Part shown: positions 8,012 through 16,584 of the stretch, in pieces
How the letters are laid out: every line of letters starts with the position of its first letter
Position numbering within the stretch: position 1 is the first letter of the stretch
NCBI GenBank assembly: GCA_017516765.1
Contig: JAFXBE010000036.1
Location: 1-56,321 of the forward strand
DNA length: 56,321 nucleotides
Direction of reading: 5' to 3'
Source: Clostridia bacterium
GTDB taxonomy: Bacteria; Bacillota; Clostridia; Christensenellales; Aristaeellaceae
Program-made: the position numbers and the translations under genes
Notes under the pieces: generated by a model
Database searches by the model: none
What the model was told of the DNA's origin: nothing
The model's input: only the letters and a program-made list of their open reading frames with translations

Positions 8012-9724
8012 ATGCTGGTGTCCATGACCGTGCGCAATATTGCGCTGATTGAAAACTTACAGATAGAATTTACGCCGGGTATGCAGGTGCTCAGCGGCGA
8101 AACCGGCGCAGGTAAATCGATCCTGATCGACAGCATCAATCTCGTTTTGGGTGGCAGAGCCGACAGGGGCTTGATCCGCTCCGGCTGCGAACGGGCTTCT
8201 GTTGAAGCACTGATCGATATTTCTAAACTTGATCGCGTGAAAGCGATTCTGGAAGAACAGCAGTTGGAAGCCGAAGGGAATCTGATGAGCATCTATCGGG
8301 AGATCACCCACGGCGAAAGGAACATCTGCCGTGTTTGCGGTACGATCGTCCCGCTTGCTTTGCTAAAAACACTTTCTGAGTTTTTGGTGGATGTGCACGG
8401 TCAGCACGAGCATCAGAGCCTGCTGGACAGCAAGCAGCATATGTCTTTTCTTGATGCCTTTGGTGATGCTGAGTTTTTGGAACAGAAGCAACAGACGGCT
8501 GCGGCTTACCGCGCATGGCGTGAAAGCAGCAGCAAATTTGCTGCTCTACGCAAAGAAAACGCCAAGCGGGAAGAGCGTACAGAATATCTGACGAACCGTG
8601 TTCGCGAACTGGATGCCGCTCAGTTGACGCTTGGTGAGGCAGACAGTCTTACCAAAGAACGGGATCGTTTTGCAGGTGCGGAGAAGATCGATTCCGCAGT
8701 GCGCGCCGCCTATACCGAGACGTATGCTGGCGGCCGGGAAGCGAGCGCGATGAATAAGCTGCGCTCTGCAGCCGAGGAGTTACATACGATAGATGCCCTT
8801 GATCCCCGTTACAGTGCACTGGCTGGAAGGATCGATGCCGCTTACTATGAACTTGAAGAAATCGGGTTGGAGCTTCGTGATATTTTGGAAAAGGAGAGCT
8901 TTGATCCCGAGCGGAACGAACAGGTGTTGGAGCGTCTGGACCTGATCCGGCGTTTGGAACGACGCTTTGGTATGCCTGCAGACGAATTGGTAGCCCATCA
9001 CGAAGAGATCAGGGACGAGTTGAACCGGCTTGGCAGCATGGAGGATCGTTTGCGCAGAGCAGAGGCGGATTACAAACATAAGCTTCAGCTTTACCGGCAT
9101 GAGGCCGCTGCACTTACCCAGTGTCGCAAACAGCTTGCGGCAAGTCTGGAAGCGACCATGGAACGCGAATTGAGCGATCTTGGTATGCACAATACAAGGT
9201 TCGCCTGCGTATTTGAGCAGCCTGCACCGGATCAGAAAAAAGTTCCCACTGCAGAGGGTGACGATCATGTGGTGTTCTACATCGCCCCCAATCCAGGCGA
9301 ACCGCTGAAACCTCTGGACAAGACCGCATCCGGCGGTGAATTGTCCCGCCTCATGCTGGCCATGAAAGCTGCCGGCGCTGCACATGATGGTATTCCCTGC
9401 ATGATCTTCGACGAGATCGACACAGGTATCAGCGGCCATATTGCACAGGTGGTTGCCGAAAAAATGGCAAGTATCGCCAGATACCATCAGGTGCTGTGCG
9501 TAACCCATCTTGCACAGATCGCTGCCATGGCGGATACACAATTTCTGGTTGAGAAAAACGTTGTCAACGATCGAACTTTTACTTCGATCCATCCGCTCAA
9601 CAAAGACCAACGGATCCGTGAGGTGGCAAGGTTGATCGGCGTAAGCAACGAGCAGCAGGAAAGCGGTTTCGCACATGCCAGGGCGATTCTGAATGCTGCA
9701 TGGGACTGGAAACGAAAACTGTAA
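8012..9724 (+). CDS. recN: DNA repair protein RecN
   Basis: SMC-like ATPase that acts early in double-strand-break repair. 570 residues, normal length. The N-terminal half-ATPase has Walker A GETGAGKS (residues 29-36); a long central helical, charged region gives the coiled coil; the C-terminal half has the signature TASGGELSRLMLA and Walker B with FDEIDTGISG, then VTHLAQIAA. The start follows AAAGGA. It closes the tlyA-nadK-argR-recN block. In spore formers the next genes are usually spoIVB and spo0A, but here an Rnf operon follows after its own promoter. Confidence 0.96.
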   Translation: MLVSMTVRNIALIENLQIEFTPGMQVLSGETGAGKSILIDSINLVLGGRADRGLIRSGCERASVEALIDISKLDRVKAILEEQQLEAEGNLMSIYREITHGERNICRVCGTIVPLALLKTLSEFLVDVHGQHEHQSLLDSKQHMSFLDAFGDAEFLEQKQQTAAAYRAWRESSSKFAALRKENAKREERTEYLTNRVRELDAAQLTLGEADSLTKERDRFAGAEKIDSAVRAAYTETYAGGREASAMNKLRSAAEELHTIDALDPRYSALAGRIDAAYYELEEIGLELRDILEKESFDPERNEQVLERLDLIRRLERRFGMPADELVAHHEEIRDELNRLGSMEDRLRRAEADYKHKLQLYRHEAAALTQCRKQLAASLEATMERELSDLGMHNTRFACVFEQPAPDQKKVPTAEGDDHVVFYIAPNPGEPLKPLDKTASGGELSRLMLAMKAAGAAHDGIPCMIFDEIDTGISGHIAQVVAEKMASIARYHQVLCVTHLAQIAAMADTQFLVEKNVVNDRTFTSIHPLNKDQRIREVARLIGVSNEQQESGFAHARAILNAAWDWKRKL

Positions 9725-9780
9725 GCGCAACCACAAACTATGTCGAAAAAATAACAATGCTTTTCGCCTCTTTGAAACTG

Positions 9781-9789
9781 TGTTATAAT
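9781..9789 (+). promoter_or_regulatory. Extended -10 promoter of the rnf operon
   Basis: TGTTATAAT gives a perfect TATAAT (9784-9789) with the TGn extension; no good -35 is seen at 17 bp, which is acceptable for extended -10 promoters. It lies about 48 bp before the rnfC start. Confidence 0.55.
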
Positions 9790-9836
9790 AATAGAAGGTT
9801 GTTTGGACAAATCAGCAACAGGAAGGACGATCACCT

Positions 9837-11183
9837 ATGAGTTCTGTATTCAACTTTCCTGGCGGTATCCATCCGCATGAAGGAAATGGGGGAAAGGTCG
9901 CTACCGCAGGGCTTTCCATCATGGAAGCGCCCCTGCCTTCCCGTGTGGCCATTCCTCTGCAGCAGCACATCGGCGCACCTTGCAAACCGCTTGTTCAAAA
10001 GGGCGACAAGGTTCTTGTCGGTCAAAAGATCGGTGAACCTGTCGGTTTTGTAAGCGCTGCCATTCACGCTTCTGTTTCCGGTACGGTGGTCGATTGTATT
10101 CCGTGCATCACCGCAAACGGTACGCAGCAAATGAGCGTGATCATCGATAACGATTTTACCGACACTTGGGTCGGGCTTACGCCCGCCGAAAATCCCGAAT
10201 CCTTGACCGCGCAGGAACTTTCTGCTATTGCGCGCGAAAAAGGCATCGTAGGCATGGGCGGCGCAACCTTTCCGACTGCGGTAAAGGTCTCCGTACCTGC
10301 GGACAAAAAGGTGGATACACTTATCCTGAACGGCGCTGAGTGCGAACCTTATCTTTCCGCCGACCACCGCCTTATGGTGGAGCATGCAGAAGAGATCATG
10401 AAGGGTGCACGTCTTGTGCAGAAAGCATTGGGCATCAGCCGTGTGCTGGTAGGCATCGAGAACAACAAGCCCGATGCTGTCGCAGAGATGGACAAGGCTT
10501 GCAGCGTGTGCGAAAATGCCAGGGCTGTCGGGCTGAAGGTCAAGTATCCGCAGGGCGGCGAGAAGCAGCTTGTCTATGCATTGACCGGTCGCAAGGTATC
10601 CACCGGCAAACTCCCGCTGGATGCAGGTGTGATCGTAATGAACGTTGGCACCTGCTATGCGCTCTACCGTGCTGTTTATGAAGGACGCCCTGTTGTTGAC
10701 CGCGTCGTTACGGTTGGCGGCAACGTTAAAAAACCCGCCAATTATCTGGTGCGAATCGGCGCACCGGTGGAATGGCTGCTGGATACCTCCGAAGGCATTC
10801 TGCCCAATACCCGTATGCTGATCTATGGCGGCCCCATGATGGGTATGGCTATCAGCCGTGAGGATATTCCGATCACCAAGGGCTGCAGCGGCATTGTTGC
10901 GCTTGAAACAGTCAGCGCATTGGTCAAGGAAAGCGCCTGCATCCGTTGCGGACGTTGCGTGGAAGCCTGTCCCATGAGACTTTCGCCCGCAACCATCGAC
11001 CGTTACACCCGTAAGGATATGTACGAACAGGCCGAAGCAGCCGGCGCTATGAACTGCATTGAATGCGGTATCTGCTCTTTCAGCTGTCCCGCCAAGCGGA
11101 ACCTGACCCAGAGCTGCCGCGTTGCCAAACGCATCATTACTCAGCGTCGCAAGATAGAAGCTGCAAAGAAGGGAGAGAAATAA
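9837..11183 (+). CDS. rnfC: Rnf complex subunit RnfC
   Basis: Peripheral subunit of the Rnf ion-pumping ferredoxin:NAD+ oxidoreductase; it binds FMN and NADH and passes electrons through two 4Fe-4S clusters. 448 residues, as usual for Clostridia. Seen: an N-terminal RnfC barrel-like region (GGIHPHEGNG), the nucleotide-binding GMGGATFPTAVK, NGAECEPYLSAD, and two clusters in the C-terminal region, CIRCGRCVEACP and CIECGICSFSCP. The ribosome binding site is a moderate GGAAGGA before ATG. It is the first gene of the rnf operon and ends one base before the rnfD start. Confidence 0.96.
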   Translation: MSSVFNFPGGIHPHEGNGGKVATAGLSIMEAPLPSRVAIPLQQHIGAPCKPLVQKGDKVLVGQKIGEPVGFVSAAIHASVSGTVVDCIPCITANGTQQMSVIIDNDFTDTWVGLTPAENPESLTAQELSAIAREKGIVGMGGATFPTAVKVSVPADKKVDTLILNGAECEPYLSADHRLMVEHAEEIMKGARLVQKALGISRVLVGIENNKPDAVAEMDKACSVCENARAVGLKVKYPQGGEKQLVYALTGRKVSTGKLPLDAGVIVMNVGTCYALYRAVYEGRPVVDRVVTVGGNVKKPANYLVRIGAPVEWLLDTSEGILPNTRMLIYGGPMMGMAISREDIPITKGCSGIVALETVSALVKESACIRCGRCVEACPMRLSPATIDRYTRKDMYEQAEAAGAMNCIECGICSFSCPAKRNLTQSCRVAKRIITQRRKIEAAKKGEK

Positions 11184-11184
11184 G

Positions 11185-12627
11185 ATGCAAAAGAAATTGA
11201 TCGTTGCACCATCTCCGTTTTTGCGGAATACACAGGTAAGCACCCGCAGCATTATGCTTGATGTAATCATTGCTATGCTGCCCACGGCGCTCGCGGCAGT
11301 ATGGTTCTTTGGCGCTCCTGCGCTCTCTGTCATGGTTGTCTGCGTGCTGGGCTGTGTTGTTGCCGAATGGGCTTATCAGCGTCTTACTCACCAGCCTGTT
11401 ACCACCGGAGATCTGAGCGCAGTTGTAACGGGTCTCCTGCTCGCTTTCAACATGCCCGCCTCCGCTCCTTGGTGGATGGGTCTGATCGGTTCTGTGATCG
11501 CTATTGTACTGGTAAAGCAGATGTTTGGCGGTATCGGACAGAACTTTATCAATCCCGCGCTGGCTGCCCGTACCGTTCTGATGCTTTCCTGGACTGTGCT
11601 GATGGCTGCCAACGTACTTCCGCAGCCCGGGCAGATTTTCGGTATCGATCCCGAAACCCTGAAGAACAAGCCCATTGCCATTGTACAGACGGTATATGCC
11701 GAAGGTACGTCTGAAGCCACGGCAGCTGCTACCGGCGAAACCGCTGCTGCTCCGGTAACCGAAACAACCGAAGCGACTGCCGAAGCCACCGGTGCCGCCA
11801 CCGGTGAAACGACTGCCGCCGCCGCGACCGAAACGACTACCGAAGCTACCGCAGTTGCAACCGGCGAAACCGCTGCTGCTCCGGCAACCGAAACAACCGA
11901 AGCGACTGCCGAAGCCACCGGTGCCGCTACCGGTGAGACTGCTGCTGCTCCGGCAACTGATACGACCGAAACGACCACGGAAGCCACCGCTGCTGCTACC
12001 GGTGCGACAGAAGCCACCAGCGAAAGCACCTCCGCCGCTACCGCTTCTGTCGAAGCGACCGCATCTGCGACCGGCACAACCGTGGAGGCCACCTCCGTTG
12101 CAACTCCTTTGAGCGCAAGCGTTCAGCCCGGTGATTACACGCTTTGGGATCTGTTCAGCGGCAATATTCCCGGAATGCTTGGTGAAACCTGTAAGCTGAC
12201 CCTGATCCTTGGCGGTTTGTATCTGATCTTCCGCCGTGTGATCGACTGGCGTATTCCCGTCAGCTTTATTGTAACGGCGTTCATCCTGTTCTGGATCAAG
12301 ACCGGTGTTATCTATTCGCCCGAAAGCGGTTCTCAAAATGCATTGTATCAGCTTTTCAGCGGCGGTTTGATTCTTGGTGCGTTCTTTATGGCGACTGACT
12401 ATGTTACCTCTCCCATCACCAAGTGGGGCAGAGTGATCATGGGTGTAGGTTGTGCCGTTGTATTGTTCGTGATTCGTTTCTTCAATGCCGGCTACCCCGA
12501 AGGATGCTCCTTTGCCATTCTGTTCATGAATGTGCTTACGCCCCTTATCGACCGCTATACCGCCAGTAAGCCCTTCGGTTATACCAAGCCGCCAAAGGCT
12601 TCTAAGGAAGGAGCTGCAAACGCATGA
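11185..12627 (+). CDS. rnfD: Rnf complex subunit RnfD with Thr/Ala/Glu-rich repeat insertion
   Basis: Membrane subunit that carries covalent FMN and takes part in ion translocation. Normal family members are about 310-350 residues; this one has 480 because of an insertion of about 130 residues (174-306) made only of Ala, Thr, Glu, Gly, Pro and a few others. TGET recurs at 183, 206, 226 and 249. Membrane segments lie on both sides (about 25-60, 80-145 and 335-450). The insertion ends just before TSVATPL; Thr307 fits the flavin-binding Thr of the family motif S-x-A-T-P-L. In known Rnf structures this loop is on the outer side of the membrane. The stop overlaps the rnfE start, so there is no room for rnfG. 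Confidence 0.92.
   Translation: MQKKLIVAPSPFLRNTQVSTRSIMLDVIIAMLPTALAAVWFFGAPALSVMVVCVLGCVVAEWAYQRLTHQPVTTGDLSAVVTGLLLAFNMPASAPWWMGLIGSVIAIVLVKQMFGGIGQNFINPALAARTVLMLSWTVLMAANVLPQPGQIFGIDPETLKNKPIAIVQTVYAEGTSEATAAATGETAAAPVTETTEATAEATGAATGETTAAAATETTTEATAVATGETAAAPATETTEATAEATGAATGETAAAPATDTTETTTEATAAATGATEATSESTSAATASVEATASATGTTVEATSVATPLSASVQPGDYTLWDLFSGNIPGMLGETCKLTLILGGLYLIFRRVIDWRIPVSFIVTAFILFWIKTGVIYSPESGSQNALYQLFSGGLILGAFFMATDYVTSPITKWGRVIMGVGCAVVLFVIRFFNAGYPEGCSFAILFMNVLTPLIDRYTASKPFGYTKPPKASKEGAANA
11731..12000 (+). repeat. In-frame imperfect tandem repeats inside rnfD
   Basis: A 129-bp unit (43 codons) starting accggcgaaac occurs at 11731 and again at 11860; over the first 80 bp the two copies differ at only a few positions. 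Inside it a smaller unit of 20-23 codons starting with Thr-Gly-Glu-Thr recurs at 11731, 11800, 11860 and 11929. All units are multiples of three, so gain or loss keeps the frame. Length variation between strains is likely. Confidence 0.85.
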
Positions 12628-13259
12628 AAAACAACCGCTTGATCAAGGTTTTCACCAACGGTTTGTTGAACGAAAACCCCACGTTCCGTCTGCTGCTGGG
12701 CATGTGCCCCACACTGGCCATTACCAAAGCTGCTTCCAGCGGTCTTGGCATGGGGCTTGCAACCACCTTCGTTCTGGTGTTTTCCAACATGGTCGTTTCC
12801 ATGCTGCGAAATATCATCCCCGATAAGGTTCGAATTCCTGCCTATGTAGTGGTTATTGCAACCTTCGTTACCATTATCGACCTGATGATCAAGGCATTTT
12901 TGCCTGCGCTGTCCAGCACACTGGGCATCTACATTCCCTTGATCGTTGTTAACTGCATCATCTTTGCCAGAGCTGAATCCTTTGCCTCCAAGAATCCTGT
13001 TCTGCCTTCCATTGCAGACGGTCTTGGCATGGGTCTTGGCTTTACCGGCGCATTGGTGCTGCTTTCCTCTGTTCGCGAGATCATCGGTACCGGCGCATGG
13101 TTCGGCGTACAGATCATGCCTGAGGGTTACCAGCCCATGGCGATCGCAACCAGTCCTGCAGGCGGTTTCCTGTTCCTTGGTATACTGCTTCTGCTGGTCA
13201 ATGCGGCTGTGCAGTACATTGAGCGGCGTAAAGCCCAGAAGGAGGAGGAGATACTGTGA
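12624..13259 (+). CDS. rnfE: Rnf complex subunit RnfE
   Basis: Integral membrane subunit of Rnf, one of two homologous proteins (RnfA and RnfE) that bind an iron-sulfur centre within the membrane. 211 residues, normal. It begins with the typical [14 protein letters not shown], followed by LGMCPTLA with the conserved Cys, about six hydrophobic segments, and [11 protein letters not shown] with the second Cys. The start ATG overlaps the rnfD stop (ATGA), and the stop overlaps the rnfA start. In most Rnf operons rnfG precedes this gene; here rnfD does. Confidence 0.95.
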   Translation: MKNNRLIKVFTNGLLNENPTFRLLLGMCPTLAITKAASSGLGMGLATTFVLVFSNMVVSMLRNIIPDKVRIPAYVVVIATFVTIIDLMIKAFLPALSSTLGIYIPLIVVNCIIFARAESFASKNPVLPSIADGLGMGLGFTGALVLLSSVREIIGTGAWFGVQIMPEGYQPMAIATSPAGGFLFLGILLLLVNAAVQYIERRKAQKEEEIL

Positions 13260-13831
13260 ACAATCTGTTGTTGATCGTTGTTGGCGGCGTGCTTGTAAAC
13301 AACTTTGTCATGTCGCAGTTCCTCGGCATCTGCCCCTTCCTTGGTGTATCAAAGAAAACCGAAACCGCTCTTGGCATGGGTATGGCGGTAACCTTTGTTA
13401 TGGCTCTCGCTTCTTTGATCACCTACTTCATCCAGACTTATCTGCTGCTTCCCTTCGGGCTTGAATACATGCAGACCATCGCCTTCATTCTGGTTATTGC
13501 CATGCTGGTACAGGTGGTTGAGATCGCTCTGAAGAAGATTTCTGCATCCCTCTATCAGGCATTGGGCGTATACCTTCCGCTGATCACCACAAACTGCGCA
13601 GTTTTGGGTGTTGCCCTGCTGAATGTTCGTGAAGGCTACAATCTGATCGAGTCCGTTGTAAACGGTATCAGCGGTGCGCTTGGCTTTACGCTCGCCATTG
13701 TGCTGTTTGCCAGCATTCGTGAGCGTCTTGCCGTGAGCAACATGCCCAAGTGGATGAACGGCTTCCCCGGTGCGCTGATCACTGCCGGTCTGATGGCTCT
13801 GGCCTTTCAGGGCTTCTCCGGCTTGCTGTGA
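13256..13831 (+). CDS. rnfA: Rnf complex subunit RnfA
   Basis: Membrane subunit paired with RnfE. 191 residues and six predicted membrane helices. Typical stretches are [20 protein letters not shown] with a conserved Cys near residue 25, and [17 protein letters not shown] with the second Cys. The start is GTG at 13256, which overlaps the rnfE stop; AAGGAGGAGG lies about 7 nt before it. It is followed after 21 nt by rnfB. Confidence 0.95.
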   Translation: MNNLLLIVVGGVLVNNFVMSQFLGICPFLGVSKKTETALGMGMAVTFVMALASLITYFIQTYLLLPFGLEYMQTIAFILVIAMLVQVVEIALKKISASLYQALGVYLPLITTNCAVLGVALLNVREGYNLIESVVNGISGALGFTLAIVLFASIRERLAVSNMPKWMNGFPGALITAGLMALAFQGFSGLL

Positions 13832-13852
13832 TCGGGGAAAGGAGAATAAGAT

Positions 13853-14908
13853 ATGACACCTATTCTGATAGCTGCTGCCGTACTTGGCGTACTGGGCCTG
13901 CTGTGTGGTCTTTTGCTTACGGTAGCCAATAAGGTATTCGAAGTTCCCAGCAATCCTCAGCGTGATGCTGTTCGTGCGTGCCTCCCCGGTGCAAACTGCG
14001 GTGGATGCGGCTTTGCCGGCTGCGACGCTTTGGCAGATGCGATCGTAGAAAACAAGGCTCCCATCAGCGCCTGTCCTGTCGGCGGTCAGCCCGTTGCCGA
14101 CCAGATTGCAGAGATCATGGGCGTAGAGGACCTGCCGGATCAGGTTCGCAATGTTGCCACTGTGGTTTGCCAGGGCAGTAGTGAACGCTGCCGCAGCAAG
14201 TTTCCCTATCACGGCATTCAGGACTGTGTTGCAGCTTCGCTTGTAAACGACGGTAACCGCTCCTGCAAGTACGCCTGTCTGGGGCTGGGCACCTGCGTGC
14301 GTGTCTGCCAGTTTGATGCGATCCATATCGATCCTTACACCGGTATTGCCAAGGTTGATCCCGATAAGTGCCAGAGCTGCGGTGCTTGTGTAAACGCCTG
14401 TCCGAAAAACGTTCTGAGTCTGCAGCCCGAAACCGTTCCGGTACGACTGCTTTGCCGGGCAGCTGAGGAGGGCTTCCTGGTCAGCGACAACTGTAAGATC
14501 GGTTGTATTGGCTGTGAACACTGTGCAAATGCCTGCAAGTTCGGAGCGATCACCATGGTCAACCACCTGCCGGTGTTTGATATGAGCAAGTGCGTAGGCT
14601 GTATGATGTGCGCTGAAGAGTGTCCCACCGGCGCAATTTGGGGCGACTTCGACAACCGTCAAATTGCCGAGATTGATCGTGATCTTTGCATTGGTTGTAC
14701 GATTTGCAAACGAACCTGTAAGTTTGAGGCCATTTCCGGCGAGCTGAAGCAGATTCACGAAGTGAATGAAGCCTGCACCGGCTGCGGAGAGTGCGCCAAG
14801 AAATGTCCCAAGAAGGCAATCAACATGCATGTCCGCAAGCATGTGCGCGATGCCAATGCAAAAGTCGGTACGACGAAGAACGATTACGCCGTACCAAAAG
14901 CAGACTAA
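13853..14908 (+). CDS. rnfB: Rnf complex subunit RnfB
   Basis: Ferredoxin-type subunit that accepts electrons from reduced ferredoxin. It starts with one membrane anchor (about 1-25), followed by the RnfB cluster motif GANCGGCGFAGCDALA and a series of 4Fe-4S motifs: CKYACLGLGTCVRVC, CQSCGACVNACP, CIGCEHCANAC, CVGCMMCAEECP, CIGCTICKRTC and CTGCGECAKKCP. With 351 residues it belongs to the long clostridial type with several extra clusters. It is the last gene of the operon; a strong terminator follows 9 nt after the stop. Confidence 0.95.
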   Translation: MTPILIAAAVLGVLGLLCGLLLTVANKVFEVPSNPQRDAVRACLPGANCGGCGFAGCDALADAIVENKAPISACPVGGQPVADQIAEIMGVEDLPDQVRNVATVVCQGSSERCRSKFPYHGIQDCVAASLVNDGNRSCKYACLGLGTCVRVCQFDAIHIDPYTGIAKVDPDKCQSCGACVNACPKNVLSLQPETVPVRLLCRAAEEGFLVSDNCKIGCIGCEHCANACKFGAITMVNHLPVFDMSKCVGCMMCAEECPTGAIWGDFDNRQIAEIDRDLCIGCTICKRTCKFEAISGELKQIHEVNEACTGCGECAKKCPKKAINMHVRKHVRDANAKVGTTKNDYAVPKAD

Positions 14909-14916
14909 AAATACAA

Positions 14917-14953
14917 AGAGCCGAACGCGGAAATCCCCGTTCGGCTCTTTTCT
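14917..14953 (+). terminator. Terminator of the rnf operon
   Basis: AGAGCCGAACG (14917-14927) pairs perfectly with CGTTCGGCTCT (14938-14948) around a 10-nt loop, and T residues follow. It separates rnfB from proC. Confidence 0.9.
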
Positions 14954-14971
14954 GGAACGGGAGAGAGAATA

Positions 14972-15787
14972 GTGAAATTCGGTTTGATCGGTGCGGGAAA
15001 TATGGGCGGCACTATCCTGAAAGCCGCTATCAATAAGGGTTTTATTCGTGAAGGCGATGCCATCGTATACGATGTGGTTACTGCTCAGACAGAAAAAATG
15101 GCAGCTGCTTATCCTGGTATTACAATTGCTCAGGACAATCTGGAACTTGTTAAGCAGGCAGACTGTATCCTGATCGGTGTTAAGCCGGTGTTTATGGACG
15201 GTGTACTCAAGGAGATCAGCTCTGTAGTTGCCGGCAAGGCAGTTATTTCGATTGCCGCCGGTTGGTCAATGGATATGCTGAATGCTTCTCTCGGAGAGAA
15301 CCATGGTGCGATGCTTCTTCGGGTAATGCCAAATACGCCTGCATTGGTGGGGGAGGGCTATACCGCACTTTGTGAAGAAACCACTCTTTCATCCGACTGG
15401 CTTAATTGGGCGAAGAAGCTGTTTGATTGTCTTGGCGAGTCTGCCGTAGTGCCGGAGCGTCTGTTCGATGCAGTCATCGCAGTTACCGGCAGCAGCCCTG
15501 CATACATTTATACCTTGATCGATGCCATGGCTCTTGGCGGTGTACAGCAGGGCATGCCTCGTGCTATGGCTCAGAGAGCGGCTGCACAGGCTGTTCTTGG
15601 TGCTGCCAAAATGGTACTTGAGACCGGCGAGCATCCCTGCAAGCTGCGTGATGATGTATGTTCTCCTGCGGGTACGACCATTGCAGCCGTCGACGTGCTG
15701 AAAAACACCGGTTTCGAGAGCAGCATTATGTCTGCAATGGCTGCCGCTGCGGAGCGTAATCGAGAAATAACTGCAAAGAAGGGATAA
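14972..15787 (+). CDS. proC: Pyrroline-5-carboxylate reductase
   Basis: Reduces 1-pyrroline-5-carboxylate to proline with NAD(P)H. 271 residues, normal. It has the N-terminal Rossmann motif GLIGAGNMGG, VKPVFMDGVL, VMPNTPALVGEGYTAL, and the C-terminal signature with SSPAYIYTLIDAMA and CSPAGTTIAAVDVL. The start is GTG at 14972 after GGGAGAGAG. The gene lies directly downstream of the rnf terminator, so its own promoter is expected in or before the hairpin region, though none is clear. A 5-nt gap to rnhA suggests co-transcription. Confidence 0.95.
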   Translation: MKFGLIGAGNMGGTILKAAINKGFIREGDAIVYDVVTAQTEKMAAAYPGITIAQDNLELVKQADCILIGVKPVFMDGVLKEISSVVAGKAVISIAAGWSMDMLNASLGENHGAMLLRVMPNTPALVGEGYTALCEETTLSSDWLNWAKKLFDCLGESAVVPERLFDAVIAVTGSSPAYIYTLIDAMALGGVQQGMPRAMAQRAAAQAVLGAAKMVLETGEHPCKLRDDVCSPAGTTIAAVDVLKNTGFESSIMSAMAAAAERNREITAKKG

Positions 15788-15792
15788 ACCAC

Positions 15793-16320
15793 ATGAGTGA
15801 GACAAAACCCAAGAAGACGGTATTGCTTTATACCGACGGTGCATGCTCCGGGAATCCCGGTCCGGGCGGTTGGGGCTGTGTGCTGTCTTTTCAGGGGAAG
15901 ACAAAAGAAATGTCCGGTCATATGCCTTCTACCACCAACAATCGCATGGAGATCTTTGCGGTGATCAGCGGTCTGGGCGCTTTGAAGGAACCATGCCGTG
16001 TAGAAGTCTATTCCGATTCTGCCTATACGGTCAACGCGTTCCGCGATGGCTGGATCGACAACTGGCAGCGCAACGGATGGCTCAACAGCAAGAAGCAGCC
16101 GGTTGAAAACAGCGACCTTTGGAAGCTGCTTCTGCAGATCATTCGTGTCAAGAAGCACGATGTTACCTTCCACAAGGTAAAAGGGCATGCAGATGATCCT
16201 CTGAACATCCGTTGCGATCAGCTGGCAACCTCTGCTATCAAGGAATACCGACGGATCAATGGGGAAGAGACGGAAGAGGATGCAGCCCCGCAGGCTGTGA
16301 CCATTGCGCCGAAAGGATAA
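15793..16320 (+). CDS. rnhA: Ribonuclease HI
   Basis: Cleaves RNA in RNA-DNA hybrids. 175 residues: the catalytic domain is standard, with YTDGACSGNPGPGGWG (first Asp), NNRMEIFAVISGL (Glu), VYSDSAYTVNA (Asp) and KGHADDPLN containing the last Asp and the conserved His. An acidic tail of about 20 residues (from INGEETEEDA) follows, longer than in the E. coli enzyme. It is co-transcribed with proC and ended by a strong hairpin. Confidence 0.95.
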   Translation: MSETKPKKTVLLYTDGACSGNPGPGGWGCVLSFQGKTKEMSGHMPSTTNNRMEIFAVISGLGALKEPCRVEVYSDSAYTVNAFRDGWIDNWQRNGWLNSKKQPVENSDLWKLLLQIIRVKKHDVTFHKVKGHADDPLNIRCDQLATSAIKEYRRINGEETEEDAAPQAVTIAPKG

Positions 16321-16323
16321 TTC

Positions 16324-16360
16324 AAAAGCTCTGTTCAGATTTGTTGAACAGAGCTTTTGT
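16324..16360 (+). terminator. Terminator after rnhA
   Basis: AAAAGCTCTGTTCA (16324-16337) and TGAACAGAGCTTTT (16345-16358) form a perfect 14-bp stem with a 7-nt loop and end in T residues. Confidence 0.9.
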
Positions 16361-16390
16361 TCATTGTTTGCAAAAAGAAAAACCTTGGAA

Positions 16391-16432
16391 GCAAACGTGC
16401 TTGGTAAATTACATCACTTCGCACGTTTTTGC
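16391..16432. repeat. Inverted repeat upstream of the recombinase promoter
   Basis: AAACGTGC (16393-16400) and GCACGTTT (16421-16428) are perfect inverted repeats 20 bp apart, flanked by gc / gc. It lies about 55 bp upstream of the -35 of the recombinase promoter. It may be an operator arm pair or a chance structure; nothing else is seen in 16361-16480. Confidence 0.4.
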
Positions 16433-16484
16433 AAACCGCAGAATCGGCCTTGAAATAAAGAAAGGGAAGTTTTTGTTGTAACAC

Positions 16485-16513
16485 TTGACTTTTCCAGCGT
16501 TTTGACTTATAAT
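16485..16513 (+). promoter_or_regulatory. Strong promoter of the tyrosine recombinase gene
   Basis: TTGACT (16485-16490) and a perfect TATAAT (16508-16513) with 17-bp spacing. The long palindrome at 16516-16559 begins 3 bp after the -10, so it covers the transcription start. Confidence 0.8.
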
Positions 16514-16515
16514 AC

Positions 16516-16559
16516 TATCAAACTATTCGTTAAAGAATACTTTTACGAATAGTTTGATA
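16516..16559. promoter_or_regulatory. Long palindrome in the recombinase leader
   Basis: TATCAAACTATTCGT (16516-16530) and ACGAATAGTTTGATA (16545-16559) are perfect 15-bp inverted repeats; four more pairs can form inside after one mismatch, leaving a 4-nt loop. There is no T-run, so it is not a usual terminator. It covers the predicted start of transcription and could be an operator, an RNA hairpin at the 5' end, or a recombinase binding site. Confidence 0.8.
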
Positions 16560-16584
16560 TCAAATAGCGAAAAGAGGCATGAAG

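Noticed and set aside
9831..11333. 500-codon minus-strand frame opposite rnfC
   Set aside because: Antisense shadow of RnfC, whose cluster motifs are unmistakable.
11731..12000. CRISPR-like array because of regular repeats
   Set aside because: The repeats are directly adjacent, in frame with rnfD and coding; there are no spacers and no cas genes.
11792..12112. Pro/Lys/Leu-rich plus-strand frame within the rnfD repeat
   Set aside because: Out-of-frame reading of the in-frame Thr/Ala repeat; low complexity explains its length.
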